Assembly: GCA_015680685.1 (NCBI GenBank)
Contig: MNCI01038165.1
Location: 144,284 to 208,283, forward strand
DNA from: Gnetum montanum
Lineage: Eukaryota > Streptophyta > Gnetopsida > Gnetales > Gnetaceae
DNA length: 64,000 nt
Direction: 5' to 3'
A program made the translations under genes and the position numbers. The notes under the pieces are model-generated. The model was not told the DNA's origin, made no database searches, and saw only the letters and a list, made by a program, of their open reading frames with translations. How positions within the stretch are numbered: the stretch's first letter is position 1; each line of letters opens with the position of its first letter. Positions 33,130-45,889 of this stretch are shown here, in pieces.

Positions 33130-36100
33130 GTAATTTCAGTGTAATTATCTGGTTGCATCTACCAGCCGAGATAGTCACCGCCATTCTGGAGATGCTATTG
33201 GTTGGATCAACGTAGAGCATCTTAACATTTCTAGTGGATGGCTCAATTGAAACTGTGTGGGTACAAGACCCTGAATAGAGAAACAGGGGTTTGAGGCACT
33301 TAACTTGGANAACCATAAAGGAGTTCACTTTCATTAGTAATGTGTGTGCTGGTGTCTTTGGACAACTAGGATTTGAAATCCCACACTACCCTATCCGCCA
33401 AGTGTAAAATGATGAATGGCTGGATAAGGAGTGGACTTTGGATCGCCCTATCACCGTTGCAAATGTGCAAGAGAAAATCCCACCATTTCCTTCGCCTCTT
33501 GGATGTAGTAAATTATGTTATAGTGGTTCATTGTACAATCTCATAGAATGGAAACAATGCATGAAGTTGTATTATTTTGTTGTATTATCTAAACTGTTGT
33601 TTTATGTTCATAGTTAGGGAATCACGAGAGGTCACAGTGATAGCTTCTGGGCATGAGCCAAGTAGTCTCTTCTTCCGTTATGGTGACATAAAAGAAGTGC
33701 AGTGTTGGCTTCGCCACGGAGCGGCCCCAGCTACTATAACCAATAACCTCCAAGAAGCTAGATTGATGGAGCTATTTTTGGCTGTTACCCCCAATGTCAC
33801 TGCAGCTAAAATGTTAAACCTAGTTAACTCCTTCAGTGAAGAAGCCGAGCATCTTCACATGCACATGTGTAATGTGAATGTGAGTTTTGATATTAATTCT
33901 CGACTATTCGTTGACTTTTTTGGCATTCCTTCTGATGGCCCTCGAGTAGAAGAAAGTTTGAAGAGGGGTTCTAAGCATCAAAAGGACATAGAGGAGTGGT
34001 TAGGAGTTAAAAAGGAACTGAAAGAAATCCTTGCTAATAAAATCAAGCTGGAGGTGTCTAATACCATTTATCCCCTCTTCCAAGATCGCACCTTCCCCAA
34101 GCTACTCTCCCAGGAAAGAATCCTTACCATAGAGCAAGCTCAGATTATGTGGAAGGTTATGGAGGAGGGGACATGGTATAATTGGGCCAGTTACCTCGCT
34201 AAAGGCTTACAGGATGAAATGGTCAGGCTTCATAAGAAGCATGAGTCTGGCTTCAATATGCATTTCTTCTTTTTCATAGATTGATTTTGGTGCTTTACTA
34301 AATTCCTGGTGGTTCATAGGGATGAATTCTGGGTGCAACAAGATCATAACCAGATTTCCAAACCGTGGATTTCTTAGGTTTTTCGCACCATCCGGGCCCA
34401 AGATCCCCCTGAAGGTATCAAGGAGTCTTCTTCACTTACGACTAAGGATCTGGTGATGCCTCCTACGTGGGGCCAAGATAGTGTGGGTGGGGCACTCCCT
34501 TCTTGCACCAGTAGTGTGTCAAGGGGGAAGCGCCTGGCAGTGGAAATAGTGACTTCACCATTTTAGTGGAAGAAGCATCGTTTGACCGTGGATTTTCCTG
34601 GCTTGACTGGCATAGAAGAAAAGAGGCTGCAAATTAAGTTTCATAGGAACGATCCCCCGACTGGTAAGTAGAGAGATGGGTAATTAGTTTATATATGTAT
34701 TACACTACGTATAGATGAGGTGGAGTCACATAGCATTCATAGAAAGTAAATAAAGTTTTGTTTTGGCTAACTGTGTTGTTTGACAGACAAAGGAAGAGAT
34801 GTGAAGGAGTTGACCCCTAAAATAGGGGCAATAGTTATATGGTGTGGAGAAGGGGCCCCAGTTTTGGAAAAGGAGGCCCCTGTTACTAACATAGGTGGCA
34901 CATAGGTTCTTTTGGTCGAGGAAGAGATGGAATTAGAGGACACCAAGGTCCTTTTAGATGAGTCAAAAAAAGAGAAGCGGTTTTTCCCTGGTGAGTTTGA
35001 CCCTTTCTGAGAGGGCAATCCTCACATTACTACCTCTAAGGGTTTTATTGAATTTAGTTTTGCATTTTCATAATGTCTCAATCACCTTTATGTCTACCGT
35101 ACTATGTTTAACTCATTTTGTTCGCATAGTAGGCACTTCTGACAATAGCAGTATACCTTTGTCAATAATCCCAACTCAGCATTGGGGTGAGACTCTTGAT
35201 AAATTCACCTTTATGGAAGGTATTATGAACAATATGATCAGTGTCCTAGAGTGAATCGATCCTGAGATTGGTACATCATTGTTATTACATAGGGATTGTT
35301 TGCATTGCAACATTGCGTTATTTTGTTGCATCTAACTGTTATTTTCTATGTTATAGGATCTCACCTTAGATGGGATCCCAAAGAGCCTGTTGACTTAGAA
35401 ATTTCTCCTGAACCCTAATCGGAGGTGACCGAAGTGCCACGTGGCCATTATGATAAAATGCGTAAATGTGCGTTACGCTCGGCTTGCTCTTTATGGGAGT
35501 GTCAGAACATCAATGAAGATCTTTGGAAGAGTTTGCAAAAAGTAGAAAAGGAGAAGAAGGCCCTAACCAATAGGGTTGGGAACCTGAAGTCTTGAAATGA
35601 ATTTCTGTAAGCTTTGAAAGCCAATGATGAAAATTGGTAGACAGTTGTGATTGACTACACCAGTTATTGGACGGTCTTTAGAAACAACATCCAAGCCAAC
35701 CTTAAGCTCATTGAGCAACGGATGTAAATGGATCTCCTAGCCTAGAAGAACCAAGACTAGAAGGATTTTAGTGCGAGGGTCCAAGAATGGGGGCTAGCAT
35801 AGAAAGACCATAAGCACGTGTATAAGTGAGAAAGTGCTACCTACCGCCAACATTATAGGGATTCCGCAGTTGAAGCGTGGTCCCTCCAGCTATTCCTCAA
35901 TGTCATCAGAGCTTTTGAAGCATACGAAAAGTTTTAGGAGCAAGTGACAATAAGCACTTCCCTATAGAGAGAAGTAACCCTCATTGATGGGGAGACTACT
36001 ATCCCTTCCTACTTCCCTAAACCACCCCAATGGACTCCTGTGGAAAAGGGAAAGGCTAAGGCTGGAACTGATCTAGGAGATGGTGTTTGGTTTGAGCTTA

Positions 36101-36433
36101 CCAAGGATGAGATCATGCAACGCCTGTGGGTTGGCTTGGAAAAAATTCCTTTCGCGGCTGACGCAGGATCATCAAAGGTAAGTTGTAAGACTCTTTTACG
36201 TCAAATCATAGGATTGACACGAAGAGGTTCCTCATGAAGAGGGTCTCCATGAGGAGGAGCCTGACAAAGATGATCAACCTCATGGCAAGATTCCCCATGA
36301 GGAAGAGCCTCATAGAGAGGATCGCCCCCATGAAGAGACACCACTCAAAGAAGGTCCTTATGAGGATGATCTTCATGAGGTTGAGGTGGAGTTGAATTAC
36401 GCAGCTGGAAGTGGTAACAAAGGAAACGTGTAA
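33130..36433 (+). pseudogene. Multi-exon gene remnant, copy 1 (family unrecognised)
   Basis: Coding-like blocks: ~33130-33507, 33614-34663, 34787-34990, 35133-35270, 35357-36177 and 36212-36433. Each junction has GT and AG (donors such as GTAAGT at 34664 and 36178, acceptor tgttatag before 35357). The protein matches the minus-strand copy at 42.1-45.8 kb block by block: the 1050-base exon against 1048 there, with FFGIPSDGPRVEE against LFGVPGDGAKVVV, DIEEWLGVKK against DLEKWLGVPR, ALRSACSLWE against AVVDCVVQNA. The last exon is an acidic repeat tail (EEPHREDRPHEETP and similar). In-frame stops occur in several exons, so it is dead. The domain near FFGIP recalls plant mobile-domain / transposon-ORF proteins, weakly. 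It is antisense to the Tat gag-protease at 36.9-40.6 kb. Confidence 0.65.
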
Positions 36434-36555
36434 TGTGTCTATATTGGCCAACAATTTTTTGTAATGAAATGGAGTAAAGGACAACATTTTTTGGTCTATG
36501 GTATAAAGATTTTAGTTTTTATGAAGTGAAACATATTGTTAGAAGGATTACACAT

Positions 36556-36808
36556 TTTTAGGCCACTACGAGCCATTAATAGTTTAAGGCTATTTCGAGT
36601 CAAGCCATCGTAAGCATAAAAGGGTAAATAGAATTGCCAGTTTTAGGCCATAGCGAGCCACAACTAGTTTAAGGCCATTTTGGGCCATAACATCGTAAGC
36701 ATAAAAGAACAAAAAAATTACCAGTTTTAGGCCGTAGCGGGCTGCAACTAGTTTAAGACCATTTCAGGCCATAGTGCGTATGCAAAAGCATAATAAGGAC
36801 AATGTGAA
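36556..36808. repeat. 84-85-bp tandem repeat, about three units
   Basis: Units start with ttttaggcc at 36556, 36641 and 36725. Each has 'tttaaggcca/ct' and 'gtaagcataaaag'. It lies between the multi-exon gene end and the protease remnant. Confidence 0.85.
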
Positions 36809-36879
36809 AAGAAAGAGTGTAAATTGTGTAATAGTAAACAACGTGGAATAATGTGATGTGTCATGCCAACTTGTTTCTT

Positions 36880-37740
36880 TGCTAACTCCATGATTTCTTC
36901 TTGATTATCTTTAGTTTTGGTAACACGTATGGATGAGGATATTTATTACTCCATTCCTCTATGCCACCATCTTCCCCTTGAAAAGGTAGTTCATCCAAAA
37001 TAGAGTTGTCATCAACCACTGTGTTGGCCTGTTCAAATATTGGGATAGGAGATTGATATTAAGAGATTTCTCTTTTCGAACCTTGTTCCATTTCTATGTT
37101 ATTAACAGCCTGAGGGATCATCTTATCACCATGGATGTTGACTTCCCCTCTTGCATAGGGCAAGTGGATCTCCTAATGGATGGGTGATGAGACTGCCCTT
37201 AATTGAGCTAACTAGGACCTCCCCAAGATTAAGTTGAAACCAGGCATTTCCTCGATGATGATAAACACTACGTTTGTGAGGAATTGATCCCCTGCTACAA
37301 AGTTGATGTGTATTGTTCTCTTGACTTGCACTCATGCCCCATTGAATGACTTCAAACATGGTGTTGTCGTAGGATTGATCTAGCCGATCAAACCCAGCTT
37401 ATCCACTATGGGGTATAGAATGACATTGGCAGCTGCCCTGTCATCTACGTGTACTCTCCGATTTTAGTATTGGCCAACCCAGATAGTGATGAACATAGGC
37501 GTTGTTGTCACTTGACCCTTCTCTGGATCGTCCTTAATGGATTCATCATGAAAAGTCAGTAGGGAAGGCTGAGGTTATTCAATGGCAAGAGGAAGCATAA
37601 TCGAGTGAATTGCTTCTTCATCCATTGGTAGGCTCTCATCCATGGGTATGGACATTAACATGCGAACCATGGTCTCACAATGCTTTTCTGATGTCATCAG
37701 TAAGTCATAGAGGCTCAGCGTTGTATTTTTTTGTTTAAGA
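36880..37740 (-). pseudogene. Tat-type protease remnant
   Basis: A minus-strand frame with few stops reads as the protease that follows Tat gag: FHDESIKDDPEKGQV, then VHVDDRAAANVIL in the place of the catalytic 'VLVDTGSS..IL' (codons at 37437-37445; DTG has become DDR, so it is inactive), then FNLILGRSXLAQL where X is a stop (the usual ILGRPWL) and YARGEVNIHGD near 37120. The region continues the gag at 38292-40626. RT, expected next on the minus strand, is absent: the tandem repeat and the antisense gene come instead. Confidence 0.7.
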
Positions 37741-38291
37741 GCTTGCTTAACTTACATAAAAGCGTTGAGGAGATCATGCCCATGATCTGGTTGTTTGTCA
37801 TCCTTCTCTTCTTCCATTTGTCCCAAGAGATGAATCTCTTGAGGAGGAAGAGTTTCTAGTTGAGGGTTGCATTTTCTTCGGTTGGGAGAAGATGGTTGCA
37901 TTTGCGTAGTGTTGTCTTTTTTAGAGGCTAGGGCCAAGGGCACTAAGGCGAAGGGTATATGCTTGGGAAACCCTAGCATAGGTCAATCCTTGGCTGTGTT
38001 ACATGTCATACTCCCTTATCCTTTCCTATTAGGTTGTGATTGGGGCATTGACTTAGAGATTGGATCCTGCGTAACTGGAGCATTTGATGGCTTTGGCACC
38101 ATGATGACAAAGGGTGCCCTAGGTATGGACGTGGGCTAGGCTGTAGCTTTACCAATAGTGGGCTACAAAACGAAGGTAGGAGATGGGACTCAGAGGACGA
38201 AAGGTTGTTGCTGAGCTACACCCATCGATGTTGATAGGATTTTTGTCTAAGATGAGCAAGGAGGTACATGCAGTACAAAGGGTTGCTTTGG

Positions 38292-40626
38292 CTACGCCTG
38301 GCCATTGCCCTCCATACCCACTATGTTGATAGTGTAGCCTACGTTATTTGTGTTTAACAGGTCTTGGTACACATGCATGGATTGGTTTTCCCAATGAATT
38401 GGACTACTGCTGTCTAGGATCAGTTTACCTTGATCGATCATGCATTGAATGTCATCTTTCAATGCCCAATAGTAATCCATTTCATGACCACACAGTTGGT
38501 GGTAGTCACAGAAATGGTCCAGCCTAAAGTTTTTAGGAACTGGCGGTTCATTTGGAAGGGCCAAGGAGGGGTTCTTAAGTAGCTCACAATGTCGTCTGTG
38601 GTGTTTCAGACCTTCCTCGAACACCTTCTTATGTTGAATGTGGCTAGTTCCCAGTAATTACTTCAGAAGTTCTGAAGTCTTTACAGGTAGAGCCATGTAT
38701 TTTGAGCAGTCCTTACGCTCAAAATTAAGCTTCAACTATGGAGATGCCTCAGGGACAGGTAATGTTTCTTGATCGATGCTATTTGAGCTAATTGTGGGCT
38801 CAGCAGGTGCCATGCATACTTTCTTGTTGTTATTTTTCCTCTTGTCCCATTCGGCTATAGCTGCTACTGTCATTGTTGTAGCTTTTCCATTGTCTTTGCC
38901 CTTGCTGTGGGCATTTTTGTAGACCACATACACTGGGTCTTTGCTAGCCTTCGCAGTGTCTTAAATGCTCTTAGTCTAACCAAAGGCTTGGCTGACGGAG
39001 TAGGGAGTGAGGTAATACAATTTGGACTTAATGAAGTCATTGACTGCCCCCTTGAGGATTGCCAATAGATAAGTTTCCACAATGGGTTCACGGATTTCAT
39101 TTAAGGTGGTGCTCCACCGCTGTATAAACTTTTGGACTGGCTCGAGCGAATCTTACTTGACTCCCATTAACTATTCTAACGTAACTTTTTTTTTAGGTTG
39201 TATTTGAAATGAGTCAAAAACTGAGTTAGCAGCTCTTCCAAGGTTGAGATGGAAAAGCGTGGGAGTGTGCAATACCAGTCTAAAGCTTTACCCATTAGGG
39301 ACATAGTAAAGACATAGATAATGGTATGTGGCCATTGTTGTAATAACAATGACTCTGACCTAAAGGTAACTAGATGTGCATTGGGATCACCTTCCCCATT
39401 GTATTTTCTAAAATAGGGGAGTGGCATCCCAGGAGGCAACAACAAAACAAGAACTACCAAACTAATAGGATCGTCATGGTAAAAATCGATGACCTATATT
39501 ATATCAGAGCCGGAAGCCTTGAGACATTTAACCTCCTTAGTAATGATCTGAATAAGCTTGAAGGTTTGATCTAGACCCGTGGATGATGAAGTCATTTGTG
39601 GAATGGCAGGATGAGCCATGCTGGGTGGCAGGATAGGGGTGGCAGCTTGGCCTGTGTGTGATGTTATCGGGGTTGCCCCTGTAGGCAGTGCCTCTTGTGA
39701 CATCCACCACCTAGTAGGTGGTGCAGATGGAGTGACAACCATCAACTGTGCCATGGGATGTGTCGTTTACATGGCCGGGGGCACAGACAATGGCCCTACA
39801 GTGGGGTTTAACGTCTATGGTATTTGGTGCTGATGATGGTGAATATGAGACATCTGCGTAGGTTGCGCTTTGAAGCCCACCATGCAGTAGTGGTGGGTCC
39901 CATCATGTAAGTTGGGATGAATGTAGGTGTTGTGTGTAATTGCAAAGTAGGTATTGCGTGTACATACGGTGACATAGGTGTAGGTATATGATGAGATGGA
40001 TTATGTAACTATGCTTGCAAAGGAATGATCTATAAAGGGACACCACTCGGGAGGGTAATCGGAGAGAAAAAATGTAGTTGGAACTAGTGCCAGATGTGGT
40101 TAGCATTGGCTAATGTCAAGGGCATGGTGACCATGAACAGTGGATTTACATGGGATGCCGTGGAGGGAGGTGCCAAAGCAAAGCTACCATAACTGCCTTC
40201 CTCAGAATGGGAGTCTAGATCCTCCTGCCCATCGTGAAGTGCTTCATCATGAAACAACTCCTCTCATTGTTCTATTGATGCCCTGGCCATCAACATTTGA
40301 TCTAAGATCCACTATTTTTGGTCTATCACGGATACAATGGTGTTAGGTGAAGGAATAAATTCTTTCCCATTGTAGTATATGAACTCGTATGCACATTTCT
40401 CTTCAAGTTCTTGCAGATACATGGGCAAATTTGCCACAATTTTAGCATAGATGAAATTGTAATGTTCCCTATGCTAAGCATGTCCCTCAGCCTCTTTATT
40501 TTGAAGCTTGATGGATAGGTGTGGTCACACCGAACTGGTTGGCGGCTCGACCATAGGAGGCGTAACTTGTAGCGTCCAAGGGTTTTCAAGGTTAGTAGTG
40601 TCAACAACAGTGGTTGATGCAGCCAT
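38292..40626 (-). pseudogene. Tat-type gag (minus strand, frameshifted)
   Basis: The start is taken at 40626 (MAASTTVV), close to the primer site. The Gag core is 39460-39176: YFRKYNGEGDPNAHLVTF, then MSLMGKALDWYCTLP, the pattern of the retrotransposon Gag domain. The C-terminal knuckle is 38624-38292: FCDYHQLCGHEMDYYWALKD, where the final Cys is Tyr. The N-terminal ~300 residues are Pro/Ser/Thr/His-rich. The core and the knuckle are in different frames, so indels have occurred. The order LTR, primer site, gag, protease is intact. Confidence 0.75.
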
Positions 40627-40855
40627 TTTCTACGCAACTTGAGAGTAATCATGATAAAGATAAAGGTCTCAAGGGCAAAGGAAAGCTAAGGAGAAAATGG
40701 GCTTTCAATCTTGCAGGATTCCAGAGGAATCATCGAAGCAATCAATCTGCACCACATGATCTCGTAAACAACCACAGAGGTATTATGTTTATGTAAATCA
40801 AAAATGGGTACAGAAAGCTTACAAGACTACCCATGAAAGGAAAATCAAAGGTTCA

Positions 40856-40874
40856 GGCCCTCCTTCTAGCACCA
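40856..40874 (-). other. Candidate primer-binding site of the Tat-type element
   Basis: The minus strand reads TGGTGCTAGAAGGAGGGCC; its complement ends in CCA as a tRNA 3' end does. The copy at 55554-55572 has AGTGCTAGAAGGAGGGCC. Both sit 9-11 bases from the LTR end. I do not assign the tRNA. Confidence 0.6.
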
Positions 40875-40885
40875 AAAAACTATAA

Positions 40886-42102
40886 TGATTGAAAACGTCA
40901 ATCACTGGAAATACTGAGTAAAGTTCCATGTACAGAGTTCCAACCTCAGATCCATGTGAGGGCCGTGCTGGAGAAAATGAATCCAAGGTGCTCTAAATGG
41001 TCTTGTCGATCAAACAAGGACTTACTTAATTAGTGAATTTTGTAATGATTGGATCATAAGATGAAAATTTTGATGGGTAACGAGGACGATGTAAACAATG
41101 CAAAACGATTGTAAAACTTATGTAAATAGGATGCAATAAATTGAATTTTGAGAATGTGCAATCCTGAGATCTAGGATTTAGCTTATAAACAAATACATTA
41201 AATACAATGGTTGCAGGAGGGCTTCAGTTTTGATGAAGCACATGCCAGAAACAAGAAAACTATTCAGAGATGAAATAAGCAAAGGCCAATCTACCTTGTT
41301 CTAGCCAATCTAGGTGCAAGGGAGTCAGACTCAAAGAAAAGCATCTACTACGTTGAATTCTTTGGTCAAAAGCCTTTGTCGTTCACCATCAATGCTCTTC
41401 TATTGCCAACACTTTTTTTTGTGTTCTCTCATTAGTATTTGCCAAGAGATACTGTCAAAATTTCACCAAAAATGCCAATTGTTGCTAATCTTTGCCCCAA
41501 AAAATGCCAACATTGCCTCCCCTTTAAGCATTGTTTGCCAAGGTATTTATAACATTAGGGTTAGGAGAAGAATGCAGTTTAGATGATGCCTATCCTAGGC
41601 TCACAAAATATAGTTGACCTAATGTGCCATAGCTAAAGCTTGCAATGTTACGCTGCACTATGATTTAAAGCGTAGTATGTCATAATCTACCCTTGCTGGA
41701 GCTTCAATAACAAACTGTCTTGCGGTTATGCTAGAATATGCTAGGGAGTGTATCATAGTGTAAGAACTGCCAATACTTGAATTTTTTGTCTCTGTTGTTG
41801 TGATTATATCAACTTTGTGCTTGCATTATGCTACATTACACTGCATAGCGTAACGCGATGTAATATGCCAAAAGTTAAGATTTTCAATCATGGCCAGCTT
41901 GCAAAGTTGAAGTGTTGTTGCTGCACATCCCTTGTTTCTGTTTAGTCCTCCTGAAGCCTACTATGCCAAGCTGCATAGTGTAGCGTAGCAGGCCCTTAGC
42001 TGAAAAAAGAAAACCTGCTGAGATGTGACACTTGTAGAAATCCTTGCCTAAACTTCGAGACTTTGCTAAATCATTGAGGTCTCAAAATTTCATGGTGTTT
42101 CA
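40886..42102 (-). repeat. 5' LTR of Tat-type element (minus)
   Basis: The plus-strand edges are tgattgaaaacgtc and catggtgtttca; on the minus strand it starts TGAAACACC and ends CAATCA, matching the other Tat LTRs. The TATA box (tatttata) is at 41544-41551. 1217 bp, the shortest of the four. It contains palindromic 'gcatagcgtaacgc' and 'gcatagtgtagcgtagc' motifs at ~41845 and ~41970. 'catgtgagggccgtgctgg' near 40955 matches 'catgcaagggccatgctgg' at 55650. Confidence 0.8.
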
Positions 42103-45100
42103 TGTGCTAGAAGGGGGTTGATTCCCAAACTCCTCCACATCATCAGGTCTCACTCCACTGGGGCTACCTTGATCACCACCATGACCCTACAATGAAAAAA
42201 GTACAAAAAAAAACTAATTCGTAAACACAAAAAGGAATTAAACAACTAACTGAAAACAACAAAAAGTTACAAGACTGAAATGCTTACAAGAGAAGAATAT
42301 CTAAGACCAAGTTCTATACGACGAAGAATCTCTTCTTCTAGCATGCACGACCAATTTTATTTGTGCCCTAAATCAACATTGGCTACAGCCTTACCCTTGT
42401 TCAGTGATGTCCAGGAAGGACATTAAAGAGGAAATTGGCCTACCGAAACTTCCTCGGAGGCAGTAGTGATGGATCGCTCGGGAGACCCCTCCAGTACTAT
42501 ACATTCAAAAAACCTATCATAGGGAGCATGTAAGTCCAATCCCTCAACAAACATCTCCAACCGATGATTTTCAATGGAATCTTCTTTCAGCCACTTCTTG
42601 TACTGGTACTTGTGATCTTTTTGGTCCTGGCCCCATTTACGTACTTTGGCGGTGAAGGATTTTCAATCCTGACATTTCAAATTCAACAAATCGATTTGAG
42701 GCCTTTGTTCAGCTAGATCTTGAGCAACCTATACCTTGCTATTTAGGAAATGCCAATAATGATCATAGGTGATCTCAAAAGTATGCCAAGTACTATCACC
42801 TGCCAACCTAGCATATGCAAAATCATAACAGGCTTTGTAATCATTCCTCTCTTTTGTTAGCTTGGAAACATTCTTTTCTGCCGATTGAACTTTCTACCAA
42901 AAATACTCAATAAAACTCCTACAAGTCCAGAGGGACTTAGCATTTTGAACCACACAATCCACAACTGCATCATAAATATTTCTAGAAACTTGCCCAATGT
43001 CTACAGGAAGTTCAGGCAGAGCATCGATATGGGTTGCCTTGGAAGGGTCCCATTGAAGCTTGGCACGTACCAATACAAGAAGCACAAAACTTAACCAATG
43101 AAAAATCAAATAAACACAATGAACTAACTTAGTTCATTCGACATTATACATCACATGCACATACCTAATTCAGGGTCAGCTTCTCGTAAATGAGCTATCA
43201 CATCGTTGACAATGCCGGTAACAAAGTCTACCTTATTGGGCATCTCATGCCACGACCTCAATGGATCAGTGGATGTTAAATCTATATGGGAAGGAATCTC
43301 AACTAGGGCCTCTAACTCTGAACCATCTACTTGAGATACATGTACTTCAGGCACTTTAGCATCCATGTCTGACGTTAGGAAAAATCATGATGATCAAAAC
43401 TAGATACAAAGCTAATAAGTGCAAAACTAGAAAAATGTACTAGGTGGCCCTTTGCTGGTCAGCTTAGGTGGATCACCAAGGTGTAGAGACCCATTAAATG
43501 AACCTTCAAAAACACCTTTTTCCTTGCTTGAATTCCTAAGGGAATCCAAAGCCTCAGCAAGTGTCACTTCCATGGTACCTGTTTCATCCTCTTCCTATAA
43601 GGCAGGAATCGCCTTAACTCCTCCTTCCCTCATTTCCTCCTCTTCACTACACCCAATGATAACCACTTCAAGTTCATCCATTGGAGTTAATTCTTCCCTT
43701 TCCCTCTTGAGGGTACCCTCTATTAATGCTAACAAATCTAAACTTATCATGACATAATAGGTATGCAGATTTAAGTAAGTAAATAAATTCAAAAAGAGAC
43801 AAAAACACTTAAGCAAAAAAATTTCTTACCTGCCCTTGGTGAGATGAATTGAATCTTCTTTGCCCTTGGAAATCTTTCCTTCGTATCAGGTTCTCCTGAA
43901 TGCTTAGCCCTTTTCACCTTAGCCTTGGCCTTCTCGACAATCTCCTGAATCAAGTGCTCGGCTCTCTTAATAGTTGTGTGTAGTGTAGGTGGTTCCAACC
44001 CCAAGCTATCACATGAGTGGTGGGAACAACTATCTGCACCTCCTGTGGTAATAGAGACTGATTCGTCGATGCCTTTGGGTTGATCTTGGGATCTAGTGCT
44101 ATCAAATAAATGATAGATCTAGGGGTGAGACAACTGTGAGCAATCCCTTAACACATAATGGTTATCTCCATAGAACACTAAGAACTCGGCAAACCTATGG
44201 AGATAACTCGCAAAAAATGCAAAAGTAAAGTGGGACTACGCATTCACATTAGAGCGTAATCTGATGATCTTCCCATGGAAGCCCAAAACCAGAAACTGTG
44301 CCCAATTATAACGCATACCAGTCTCTAGGGTCAAGCACATGATACGTGCAAGTTCTATGCTAAGAGTTCTCACTTGAGAAAGAGACTTGGGAAATGCACG
44401 TGCTCTAAAACAATGGGTACAACAAATTCACTTCCATTACTTTAGTGTCCACTTGCATAGGGAAGCCCTTGGAACCCCGTGGCACACCCAGCCATTTCTC
44501 AAGGTCCCTAATCATGTGGCCTTCCCTATTTGCCTTGTCCACTACCACTTTGGCACCATCTCCTGGTACCCCAAAGAGATCTGAAAAGAACTCGGTAGTC
44601 AGATGGAATACAACCTTAACCCCCTGGACCCGCATGCTAAAATAAGTAACATCATCGTTGAAAGAATCAATGATGGTCATCATTTTAGTCACGGGAATGA
44701 TAGGAGTCAAAGAACTCAATAGATCCATTAGACCAGCATTAGTAAGGTAAGTGATGATGTGTTAAGGTTCCTTTCTATGCAACCACTATTGGGAATCTTT
44801 CGTCTCCCTGTACTTCATGAAAAGGGTATGCTCAGTATGTCCAAACATGATTGTAACCCCACCAGGAGTAACATCTGCTGTAAAAATGATTAAACAAAAG
44901 ATCAACATTATGATAAACATTGGAGTTTCAAAAAGAAAAAATGAAGCATAGAACATAATCACTTACCATTAGCAAATGGATCAGGCACACTTGGCACTAA
45001 ATTAACCGCTTGAGGAAAAGTGGGTTCAACCTTCATGTAGCCACCCATGAGCCTTACAACATTCAAAGGCCCTAGAAAATTTCTTATGATAATGGACAAT

Positions 45101-45770
45101 AGCACCCTTGGTTTGAGCCAACACGACACCATGAAGAGTGGGACCCACCATGAAAGCCTCGAAAGCCGTACACATCAAGTCAAGTCCATCATCATTCCTA
45201 CGCATTCCATGTTCATCAAATTGGGGCCTACAAAGAGAAAAAAAATTAAACATAAACAACAGTATAACACCAAAGCAAACAAAATAAAGAAAAATCAAAA
45301 AGAGCTACCTATCTACCCTGTACACTATTCCTTGTGGATTTTGGAACAAGGTATGTACATGGAAAGCTAGGAAAAGGGTGTTACTGTTGTTGTAGTGGCT
45401 ACAAGATGGTAACTCCCAAACATGAGTCAGAGGATGGGTAGATCAAGGACCTTTAGTAGGACCATCACCAATTTTAAATAGCCCCTTGTCCGCATCAACA
45501 ATGAATTCCAATATGTCATGGGATGAGCTAGGTAGTATAGTCTCAACCATACTACAAGCTAACTATTCACTTAAATGAGACCAAATCACCATGCTAAAAC
45601 CTTGCAGTATAAAAGATAAAAATTCACTAGCACCTACACGAAACCATAATCCTTGAGACCTAATCTCCATATCATGCTAAGGTGCATCAGGTTCTAAAAA
45701 ACCAAGCCATGATAACACACCCATGAGTTCCACCACCAACAAAAAATGTTTAAGTCCCCTGCACATAGCC
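42101..45770 (-). pseudogene. Multi-exon gene remnant, copy 2 (family unrecognised)
   Basis: Seven blocks on the minus strand: ~45770-45309, 45227-44967, 44877-43830, 43742-~43441, 43369-43165, 43058-42288 and 42186-~42101. Donors include GTAAGT (before 44966), GTAAG (43829) and GTATGTG (43164); acceptors include ctttgtag, ttttacag and cattgtag. The third block is 1048 bases against 1050 in copy 1 and aligns along its length (ADVTPGGVTIMFGHTEH against REVTVIASGHEPS). Block six has IDLLNLKCQD and KVRKWGQDQKDHKYQYKKW, matching copy 1 RVQEWG and KDHKHVYK. The last block ends at the TGA formed by the LTR start. Stops are present but exons are better kept than in copy 1. It lies just upstream of, and antisense to, the plus-strand Tat RT. 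Function is unknown. Confidence 0.65.
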
Positions 45771-45889
45771 AGAAATCTAAGTAAGCAAAAAAAAATACCA
45801 GTAACACTCGTCATAAAAATATTTAAGTACATTAGATCATATAAATGTGTAAAATATTTTCAATCAAGTAGTTAACATTAATATTGTGA

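Noticed and set aside
33130-36433. Functional host gene
   Set aside because: Stops occur in several exons, the flanks are transposon sequence, and a second broken copy lies 9 kb away; a decayed repeat-borne gene is more likely.
37752-38139. Overlapping frames of 75 (minus) and 90 (plus) residues
   Set aside because: They fall in the linker between Tat gag knuckle and protease; neither reading continues the domain frames on its sides.
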